A DNA stretch of 49,951 nt from positions 1 through 49,951 of the forward strand of contig CAMHJQ010000021.1 of NCBI GenBank assembly GCA_946185485.1, written 5' to 3'. Every line of letters starts with the position of its first letter. Position 1 is the first letter of the stretch. The position numbers and the translations under genes are program-made. Below the pieces are notes generated by a model, which ran no database searches, was not told where the DNA came from, and was given only the letters and a program-made list of their open reading frames with translations. Below are positions 8,221-13,938 of the stretch, piece by piece. The DNA is from an uncultured Prevotellaceae bacterium. GTDB taxonomy: Bacteria; Bacteroidota; Bacteroidia; Bacteroidales; Bacteroidaceae.

Positions 8221-8680
8221 CGGGCTCGTCCTCTACATCGATACACTGTCGGATGATGTCGAACGTGAAGCCGCGCCCTATGGCAAAGCGCATCAGCTTC
8301 TGGTTCAGCTCATAGTCGCTCTGCGCCTTGGTGCTTTTGCGCTTCTGTTGCAGCAGCGGGCGCAGGACGGTGAGGTATTCCTCGTCGTCCACCTCGTCAA
8401 GCGCCCGCTGGCGGATGTCCTCGTCGATATGCTTCTGCCACAGGGCCTGTTCCACCTTGCGGCGGCCCCACTTGTTGTAGCGCACCTTGTCCTTGACAAA
8501 GGCGCGGGCATAGCGTTCGTCGTCGACGTAGCGCTCCTTGACAAGGCGCTCCATCACGCGGGCCTGGGCCTCGTCGGGCAGCTCCCAACGGCGCATCTTC
8601 TCCAGCATCTCGTGCTGGCAGTGCTCAGCCTGTGCACAAAGTGCCGCCAGCGTCAGGTAGGCATCGTTCTCAGTCTTCAT
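8210..8680 (-). CDS. recX: Regulatory protein RecX
   Basis: 156 residues of all-helical repeats, a modulator that binds RecA filaments and limits their extension. The family signature is visible in VKERYVDDERYARAFVKDKV and NKWGRRKVEQALWQKHI. The ATG at 8680 is chosen because it overlaps the prmC stop as ATGA (8677-8680). The longer frame up to 8743 lies entirely inside prmC. The C-terminus is acidic (DVEDEPDED). Coupling on both sides (4-bp overlap with prmC, 11-bp with comF) indicates one transcript. Confidence 0.88.
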   Translation of the reverse strand: MKTENDAYLTLAALCAQAEHCQHEMLEKMRRWELPDEAQARVMERLVKERYVDDERYARAFVKDKVRYNKWGRRKVEQALWQKHIDEDIRQRALDEVDDEEYLTVLRPLLQQKRKSTKAQSDYELNQKLMRFAIGRGFTFDIIRQCIDVEDEPDED

Positions 8681-9612
8681 TTGCTTGCTTTGATAAAACG
8701 TTGTTTGCCGAATTGGTCTTCTTTTATTTCGATGTCGTGCCACGACATCCTACTCAACAGGTCGTGGAGGGCATCGGCGTAGAGAGGGTTTATCTCGAAA
8801 TAGAGGCTACCGCCGGGCTTCAGTCCCGTCAGTCCGTAGCGGGCAATGGCGCGATAGAACAGCAGTGGGTCGTCATCGGGCACAAAGAGCGCCAGAGCAG
8901 GCTCGTAGTCCAGCACATTCCGTTCCATGCCGTCCTTTTCTTTTTCGCAGATATAGGGCGGGTTGCTCACGATAGCGTCGAACTCGTTACAAGGAAGCTG
9001 CAAGACCGTTGGCATAACGTTCAGAATGTCCCGCTTCTCGAAACGCACTGTCACGCCGATGCTTTCTGCATTCGCTGCTGCCGTGCGCAGGGCCTCTTCG
9101 CTGATGTCCCATGCCGTGACCTGTGCATTGGGCATGTCTGCCGCCAGCGTGCAGGCAATGCACCCGCTGCCTGTCCCGATGTCGAGTATCTTTTTGCAAC
9201 GGACTACAGGGCTTGAGGACTTTTCGAGTATCTTCTTGCAACGGACTACAGGACTTGAGGACTTTTCCATGGAGTATAGAGTCCTTTCGTCCTGTAGTCC
9301 GCTGCTGACAATCCATTGGCACAGTTCGTAGGTCTCGGGTCTTGGAATGAGCACGCCTGGCCCCACGTGAAAGATCCTGCCGCCAAACTCGGCCAGCCCG
9401 ATGGCATACTGCACCGGCTCTCCTGCCATGAGCCGCTGTGTAATTTCCGCTAAGACTTTTTGGTCGTCTGCAGATAATTGTGTATCTTTGCCGATGAATA
9501 GGTCTGATGGCGAGAGGCCGAAGCGCACCTCATAGACCATACGGGCAATAGCTTTCGCCTCGCCGTCGTCGTAGATGTGCGCTAACTGGCGCCATAATTC
9601 GTTGTAAGTCAT
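8677..9612 (-). CDS. prmC: Peptide chain release factor N5-glutamine methyltransferase, with a translated palindromic insertion
   Basis: 311 residues. It uses SAM to methylate the GGQ glutamine of release factors RF1/RF2. The helical substrate domain is residues 1-85. GVLIPRPET precedes the methyltransferase domain, which has motif I DIGTGSG (144-150) and catalytic SNPPY (N217-Y220). Between RPET and motif I lies an extra segment of about 35-40 residues (104-142) absent from usual PrmC. It contains two exact copies of a 14-residue unit (EKSSSPVVRCKKIL), encoded by a palindromic repeat. The enzyme is probably still active because the frame and motifs are intact. The start follows the -7 promoter element by only four bases, suggesting a leaderless mRNA. 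An open frame to 10512 runs antisense to ribD and is discarded. Confidence 0.9.
   Translation of the reverse strand: MTYNELWRQLAHIYDDGEAKAIARMVYEVRFGLSPSDLFIGKDTQLSADDQKVLAEITQRLMAGEPVQYAIGLAEFGGRIFHVGPGVLIPRPETYELCQWIVSSGLQDERTLYSMEKSSSPVVRCKKILEKSSSPVVRCKKILDIGTGSGCIACTLAADMPNAQVTAWDISEEALRTAAANAESIGVTVRFEKRDILNVMPTVLQLPCNEFDAIVSNPPYICEKEKDGMERNVLDYEPALALFVPDDDPLLFYRAIARYGLTGLKPGGSLYFEINPLYADALHDLLSRMSWHDIEIKEDQFGKQRFIKASK
9183..9307. repeat. Palindromic repeat type A copy 1, in-frame inside prmC
   Basis: Two tandem 42-nt units (9183-9224 and 9225-9266) each contain the arm GCAACGGACTACAGG.CTT. The opposite arm, GTCCTGTAGTCC, is at 9289-9300. The 12-bp core GGACTACAGGAC is an exact inverted match. 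The two units differ at two bases and both differences are synonymous in prmC. The same arm occurs at 11247, 30081 and 33848. Confidence 0.85.
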
Positions 9613-9616
9613 ACTG

Positions 9617-9624
9617 CAAAGGTA
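9617..9624 (-). promoter_or_regulatory. Promoter -7 element of the prmC-recX-comF operon
   Basis: TACCTTTG on the minus strand ends four bases before the prmC ATG (9612), so transcription should start at or next to the start codon. The upstream -33 region falls in the AT-rich repeat at 9629-9666. Confidence 0.6.
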
Positions 9625-9628
9625 CGAA

Positions 9629-9666
9629 AAAGTAAAAAGGTAAAAAAGTAAAAAGGTAAAAAAATA
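9629..9666. repeat. GGTAAAAA-type low-complexity repeat between prmC and ribD
   Basis: Two tandem copies of an AAAGTAAAAAGGTAAA-like unit fill almost the whole 54-bp gap between the divergent prmC and ribD starts. The same motif appears at 35747-35765 with an inverted copy at 35811-35846, and a partial one at 39009-39020. Confidence 0.6.
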
Positions 9667-10596
9667 ATGAGCGAAGACGAAAAATACATGCGCCGCTGCC
9701 TGCAGCTGGCAGCCAATGGCATTCAAGGTGCCCGGCCCAACCCCATGGTGGGTGCCGTCATCGTGGCAAATGGCAGGATCATCGGCGAGGGCTACCATGT
9801 GCGCTGTGGCGAGGGCCATGCCGAGGTCAATGCCTTTGCCGCTGTCCGTCCGGAGGACGAGCCGCTGTTGAAGGATGCCACCATCTATGTGTCGCTGGAG
9901 CCCTGTTCGCACTATGGCAAGACGCCGCCGTGTGCCGACCTTATAATAAAGAAAGGTGTACCACGCGTCGTCGTGGGCTGCATCGACCCCTTTGCCGAGG
10001 TGCAGGGCCGGGGTGTCAGGAAATTGCAGGATGCCGGTATCGAGGTGACGGTGGGCGTGCTGGAGAAGGAGTGTCAGTGGCTGAACCGCCGCTTCTTCAC
10101 CTATCATCGCGAGCACCGCCCTTACATCATCCTGAAGTGGGCGCAGACTGCCAACGGCTTCATCGACGACAACGGTCAGGCGCTGCTTATCAGCAACGAA
10201 CAGACGCAGATGCTCAGCCACCAGTTGCGTGCCGAGGAGGATGCCATCCTGGTGGGGCATACCACCGATGTGCGCGAGCATCCCCAGCTGACCGTCCGCC
10301 ACTGGCACGGCCCCAATCCCAAGCGCCTCGTGCTGACCCACGACCGTCCGCTGCCCCAGCTGATGGACGACCTCTATCAGCATGGCATCCAGTCGCTCAT
10401 CGTTGAGGGCGGCCGCCAGACCCACGAGTCGTTTATTGCCGCCGGACTCTGGGACGAGATACGTGTTGAGACGGCTCCCATGATCGTCAGCGGCGGCACT
10501 CCCGCCCCCCAACTGCCGGCGGAAGCCACGATTTATGAGAAGAAATCATACGGTGATCATACCCTGATAGTGCTGCACAGTAGCCCGGAAAGGTAG
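9667..10596 (+). CDS. ribD: Bifunctional riboflavin biosynthesis protein RibD
   Basis: 309 residues. It deaminates the pyrimidine product of GTP cyclohydrolase II and then reduces its ribosyl side chain. The N-terminal zinc deaminase has HAE (His51-Glu53) and PCSHYGKTPPC (Cys80, Cys89). The reductase domain starts near residue 146 (HREHRPYIILKWAQTANGFI) and includes LIVEGGRQTHESFI. At 309 residues it is shorter than the roughly 360 of E. coli RibD, the loss lying in the reductase part. The key substrate-binding stretch is present, so both steps look intact. It is divergent from prmC, and no TAnnTTTG element is visible upstream on this strand, so its promoter is unclear. No other rib gene is in view. 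Confidence 0.93.
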   Translation: MSEDEKYMRRCLQLAANGIQGARPNPMVGAVIVANGRIIGEGYHVRCGEGHAEVNAFAAVRPEDEPLLKDATIYVSLEPCSHYGKTPPCADLIIKKGVPRVVVGCIDPFAEVQGRGVRKLQDAGIEVTVGVLEKECQWLNRRFFTYHREHRPYIILKWAQTANGFIDDNGQALLISNEQTQMLSHQLRAEEDAILVGHTTDVREHPQLTVRHWHGPNPKRLVLTHDRPLPQLMDDLYQHGIQSLIVEGGRQTHESFIAAGLWDEIRVETAPMIVSGGTPAPQLPAEATIYEKKSYGDHTLIVLHSSPER

Positions 10597-10622
10597 CCTC
10601 CTTTACCCTCCGCTTCAGGCAC

Positions 10623-10717
10623 CCCGTAGCGGAGCACTTTTGAGCGCCGTGCAAGAAAATTTCTTGCTCCGGGCAAAGAATTTTCCTGCACGGCGCTCCG
10701 ATGGCGCCTGCTACGGG
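10623..10717. repeat. 95-bp nested palindrome between ribD and rnhA
   Basis: The outer arms CCCGTAGC (10623-10630) and GCTACGGG (10710-10717) enclose a perfect 12-bp stem (10642-10653 with 10687-10698, starting GAGCGCCGTGCA). That stem continues inward through an almost complementary GAAAATTTCTTGC / GCAAAGAATTTTC pair. The genes converge here, so it can act as a bidirectional transcription stop, but it lacks T-runs and is more GC-rich than a standard terminator. A GC-rich stretch with no gene follows to 10778. Confidence 0.75.
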
Positions 10718-10778
10718 CTTCCTTCCTCCCTTCATCATCATCATCCCCCCGCCGCCCGGAACAGGGGTGGAATGAACC

Positions 10779-11240
10779 TTACTTTCTGCCGAAGTCGGCA
10801 GGAACTTCGCCCCATTTCTGGGTCTCCCACTTGATGATGGGGTTATGCCACTGATGGGTGCGCAGCCAGTTCTCAGCACGAGCAATAATCTGGTAGAGCT
10901 TCTCCGTCTCAGGGGTGCGCTCTAATTTGGTCTTGCACTGCCGCTTGTTGACCCACAAGATGGCGTTGTAGGAGTCGCTATAGATGGTTTTGTTGTGCAA
11001 TCCCTGCTGCTGCATGAGTGCCAGGGCATGGACGATGGCCAAAAACTCGCCAATATTATTCGTGCCCCTCATGGGACCAAAGTGAAAGACACGGGCTCCC
11101 GTAGCCAGGTCGATGGCCTGATACTCCATAGGGCCGGGATTGCCGCTGCACGCCGCATCCACAGCCCACGCATCTGCCGTTACCTCTATGGGCAAGGGCA
11201 GTATGGTGTCGTGGCGGTAGTCGGGAGGGTTCTGCATCAT
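10779..11240 (-). CDS. rnhA: Ribonuclease HI family protein
   Basis: 153 residues, cleaving RNA in RNA-DNA hybrids. The RNase H fold carries the metal-binding set: Asp28 in VDAACSGNPGP, Glu65 in GTNNIGEFLA, Asp89 in IYSDS, and Asp149 in PADFGRK. Residue 29 onward reads AACSGNPGP instead of the common GSCSGNPGP. It begins with adjacent ATG codons at 11240 and 11237. An upstream in-frame TTG at 11291 would add residues encoded by the palindromic repeat (KSLSPVV...). I prefer the ATG. The repeat therefore forms the 5' leader, with one arm ending a few bases before the start codon. It may be cotranscribed with argS, whose stop lies about 105 bp upstream across that repeat. Confidence 0.85.
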   Translation of the reverse strand: MMQNPPDYRHDTILPLPIEVTADAWAVDAACSGNPGPMEYQAIDLATGARVFHFGPMRGTNNIGEFLAIVHALALMQQQGLHNKTIYSDSYNAILWVNKRQCKTKLERTPETEKLYQIIARAENWLRTHQWHNPIIKWETQKWGEVPADFGRK

Positions 11241-11243
11241 TTT

Positions 11244-11343
11244 TTTTGCAAGGACTACAGGACTTAAGGACTTATTTTTTGCATTGGGCAACAGAACTAA
11301 TACGGCTTTAGAAAGTCCTTAAGTCCTGTAGTCCTTGCGAAAT
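11244..11343. repeat. Palindromic repeat type A copy 2, between rnhA and argS
   Basis: The best-preserved copy. GCAAGGACTACAGGACTT and its continuation (11248-11273) have a perfect 26-bp inverted partner at 11314-11339, with about 40 bp between the arms. It abuts the argS stop (11346) and the rnhA start (11240). It may fold into a long hairpin within an argS-rnhA transcript. Confidence 0.9.
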
Positions 11344-11345
11344 AT

Positions 11346-13187
11346 TTACATTCGCTCGGGGACTTCGATGCCGAGCAGCGCCATGGCGTTCTTGATGATC
11401 TTGGCCACGTTCTTGGCCAGCATCAGGCGGACGGCCTTCTTCTGCTCGTCGGGCTCGTTGAGGATGCTGTAGTCATGGTAGAACTGGTTGAAGACCTTCG
11501 TCAGCTCGTAGCAGTAGTTGGCAATGCCGGAGGGGCTGTAGTCCTTGCCGGCCTGCTCGACAGCAGCGCCGAACTCCGACATCTTCTGAATCAACTCAAT
11601 CTCCTTTGGAGATAATTGACAATTGACAATTGATAATGGATAATTTTGGGCTTCCGCTTCAGAAGGCGCAGCTAATTGTCCATTATCCATTGTCCATTGT
11701 CCATTATCCTGCGCCTTGCGGAGGATAGAGCGGATGCGGGCGTAGGTGTACTGGATGAAGGGGCCTGTGTTGCCATTGAAGTCAATAGACTCCTCGGGAT
11801 TGAAGAGCATGTTCTTGCGGGCGTCCACCTTCAGGATGAAGTACTTCAGGGCACCCATGCCCACGATGCGGGCAATCTCGCGGCGCTCCTCCTCGGTCAT
11901 GTCGTCAAACTTGCCCAGCTCCATCGAGGTCTTGTAGGCATCCTCCACCATCAGTTCCATCAGGTCGTCGGCATCCACCACCGTTCCCTCGCGGCTCTTC
12001 ATCTTACCATTGGGCAGTTCCACCATGCCGTAGGAGAAGTGGACAAGTTCCTTGCCCCACTTGAAGCCCAGACGGTCCAGCAGGATGGAGAGCACCTGGA
12101 AGTGGTAGTTCTGCTCGTTGCCCACGACGTATATCATCTTGTCGATGGGGTAGTCCTGGAAGCGCATCTCGGCGGTGCCGATGTCCTGCGTCATATATAC
12201 TGAGGTGCCGTCGGAGCGCAGCAGCAGCTTCTGGTCCAGTCCCTCGTTGGTGAGGTCGGCCCACACGCTGCCGTCATCATGGCGCTCGAAGAGTCCCTTG
12301 GCCAGTCCTTCCTCCACCTTGGCCTTACCCTTGAGGTAGGTCTGCGACTCGTAGTAAATCTTATCGAAGCCGACGCCCATCTTCTTGTAGGTCTCGTCGA
12401 ATCCGGCATATACCCAGCTGTTCATCTTCTCCCACAGGGCACGCACCTCGGGGTCGTTCTGCTCCCACTTGACCAGCATCTCGTGAGCTTCCTTGATGAG
12501 CGGAGCCTCCTGCTTGGCCTTCTCCTCGTCCATGCCTTGGGCCATGAGTTCTTTCACCTCCTCGCGGTAGTGCTTGTCGAAAGCCACATAGTAGTCGCCA
12601 ATGAGGTGGTCGCCCTTCTTGCCTGAGCTTTCCGGCGTCTCACCATTGCCCCACTTCAGCCAGGCCAGCATCGACTTGCAGATGTGGATGCCGCGGTCGT
12701 TGACGATGTTGGTCTTCACCACCTTGTTGCCGTTGGCCTGCATAATCTGAGCCAGCGACCAGCCCAGCAGGTTATTGCGGACATGGCCTAAGTGCAGGGG
12801 CTTGTTGGTGTTGGGCGAAGAGTACTCAATCATCACGAGGGGGGAATCCTCAGTGGCCTGCTTCAAACCGAAACGGTCGTCCTTGTCGATGGCCTCCAAC
12901 AGCGAGAGCCAGGCACCGTCGCCGATGCTCAGGTTCAGAAAGCCTTTTACCACGTTGAACTTCTCGACAGCGGCACAGTTGGCAACCAGATACTCGCCAA
13001 TCTCCTGTCCCGTCTGCTCAGGACTCTTCTTGGCGGCCTTTACGAACGGAAAAACCACCAGCGTCAGGTTACCCTCAAACTCACTTCTTGTCTTCTGCAA
13101 CTGCAGCATCTTCTCTGTGGCGTCCATGCCATAGAGGGCCTTCACGGCCTCGCCTGCAGCCTTGCTGATTAATGCTTCAATATTCAT
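11346..13187 (-). CDS. argS: Arginyl-tRNA synthetase, with a translated repeat insertion
   Basis: 613 residues, a class I synthetase charging tRNA-Arg. The N-terminal Add-1 domain covers about 1-110. The HIGH motif is HLGH (132-135) in SPNTNKPLHLGHVRNN. A KMSKS-like KMKSREG lies further on, and a helical anticodon-binding domain ends in GIEVPERM. The ATG at 13187 is used; an upstream frame reaches through the promoter. At about residues 493-526 an extra segment (DNGQWTMDNGQ... SIVNCQLS) is encoded by an inverted repeat of TTGACAATTGACAATT-type DNA. It sits in a variable linker before the final helical domain, so activity is probably kept. Bacteroides ArgS is, from memory, about 597 residues. 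Confidence 0.93.
   Translation of the reverse strand: MNIEALISKAAGEAVKALYGMDATEKMLQLQKTRSEFEGNLTLVVFPFVKAAKKSPEQTGQEIGEYLVANCAAVEKFNVVKGFLNLSIGDGAWLSLLEAIDKDDRFGLKQATEDSPLVMIEYSSPNTNKPLHLGHVRNNLLGWSLAQIMQANGNKVVKTNIVNDRGIHICKSMLAWLKWGNGETPESSGKKGDHLIGDYYVAFDKHYREEVKELMAQGMDEEKAKQEAPLIKEAHEMLVKWEQNDPEVRALWEKMNSWVYAGFDETYKKMGVGFDKIYYESQTYLKGKAKVEEGLAKGLFERHDDGSVWADLTNEGLDQKLLLRSDGTSVYMTQDIGTAEMRFQDYPIDKMIYVVGNEQNYHFQVLSILLDRLGFKWGKELVHFSYGMVELPNGKMKSREGTVVDADDLMELMVEDAYKTSMELGKFDDMTEEERREIARIVGMGALKYFILKVDARKNMLFNPEESIDFNGNTGPFIQYTYARIRSILRKAQDNGQWTMDNGQLAAPSEAEAQNYPLSIVNCQLSPKEIELIQKMSEFGAAVEQAGKDYSPSGIANYCYELTKVFNQFYHDYSILNEPDEQKKAVRLMLAKNVAKIIKNAMALLGIEVPERM
11611..11709. repeat. Palindromic repeat type B, in-frame inside argS
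   Basis: The left arm (11611-11645) is built from AATTGACAATTGATAATGG-like units. The right arm (11673-11709) has the complementary TAATTGTCCATTATCC units. A centre of about 27 bp contains its own CTTC/GAAG hairpin. A related single stretch lies at 7449-7480. The local base composition is far more AT-rich than the surrounding argS. Confidence 0.8.
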
Positions 13188-13208
13188 ACCTTTTTCTGAT
13201 TTTGGGTG

Positions 13209-13239
13209 CAAAGGTACGAATAAGTGGGCGAAAATCAAA
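13209..13239 (-). promoter_or_regulatory. Promoter of argS
   Basis: On the minus strand TTTG (13236-13239) is followed after 19 bp by TACCTTTG (13209-13216). The leader to the ATG at 13187 is about 15-20 nt, with no Shine-Dalgarno. Confidence 0.75.
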
Positions 13240-13313
13240 ATAAATAGTTGCTAATTTGCTATTACCACTTGTCTTGCGGGTATTGCTCCAGATTTTTGAC
13301 GCTATTTTTGTTT

Positions 13314-13919
13314 TCAGAGGCTTTCCGCCTGTTTCATCAGTTGACGCCATTTGAAGTAGCCTGCGATGGCAATGATGACATACAGGCCGTAGAGGGAAGC
13401 CTTGAAGGGGATGTCCTTGTAGAAGTAAAGTATGCAGGTGACGATGTCGACGGCTATCCAGATGAACCACTGCTCCAGATACTTGTGTGCCAGTGCCCAG
13501 ATGCCGATGATGCTCAGTGCCGTCGTGAAACTGTCTGCCAGAGGGACATTGCTGTTGGTGAAGGTGACCAGCACCCAGTAGATGACGGCCCACACGGTGG
13601 CAATAATCAGCATCCACGGCAGCAACAGCCGCTTGGGGAAATGGCGAATGACAATTGCCTTCTGCCCATCATCCCCACTATGCCCACTTCCTCCACCGGA
13701 AACCCACCGCCACCAGCCATACATCGTCATTGCCAGATAGTAGAACTCCATGCCGCAGTCGGCATAGAGTCCTTTCTGGTAGTAGAGCACGATGCCCAGT
13801 GCCTGCATGAGGAATCCCACCAGCCACATCCATAGGCTGGCCTTGTATTCAAAGATTATATACGCCAGTCCGAGGACGGTGGTGGTGATGTCGAGCCAGT
13901 GTGCTGCCAAGAATGTCAT
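13314..13919 (-). CDS. pnuT: PnuC-family transporter, probably thiamine (PnuT)
   Basis: 201 residues with about seven predicted membrane segments and the PnuC-family WWRW-type aromatic motif (MTMYGWWRWVSGGG). Related proteins carry vitamin precursors across the inner membrane by facilitated diffusion. Its gene follows the riboswitch-controlled TonB receptor by 19 bp. Bacteroides homologues in this context are known thiamine transporters, so thiamine is the likely substrate (inference from context). The ATG at 13919 is preferred; an in-frame TTG at 13928 would add three residues. A thiamine pyrophosphokinase gene, often third in such operons, is not found downstream. Confidence 0.82.
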   Translation of the reverse strand: MTFLAAHWLDITTTVLGLAYIIFEYKASLWMWLVGFLMQALGIVLYYQKGLYADCGMEFYYLAMTMYGWWRWVSGGGSGHSGDDGQKAIVIRHFPKRLLLPWMLIIATVWAVIYWVLVTFTNSNVPLADSFTTALSIIGIWALAHKYLEQWFIWIAVDIVTCILYFYKDIPFKASLYGLYVIIAIAGYFKWRQLMKQAESL

Positions 13920-13938
13920 GTCGTTCAATGTTTAATGA

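Noticed and set aside
9613..10512. Extension of the prmC frame to 611 residues
   Set aside because: It runs antisense through ribD and across the promoter; the family-typical start is at 9612.
11241..11291. TTG-started N-terminal extension of RNase HI
   Set aside because: It is encoded entirely by the palindromic repeat and its centre; the paired ATGs at 11237-11240 are better starts.
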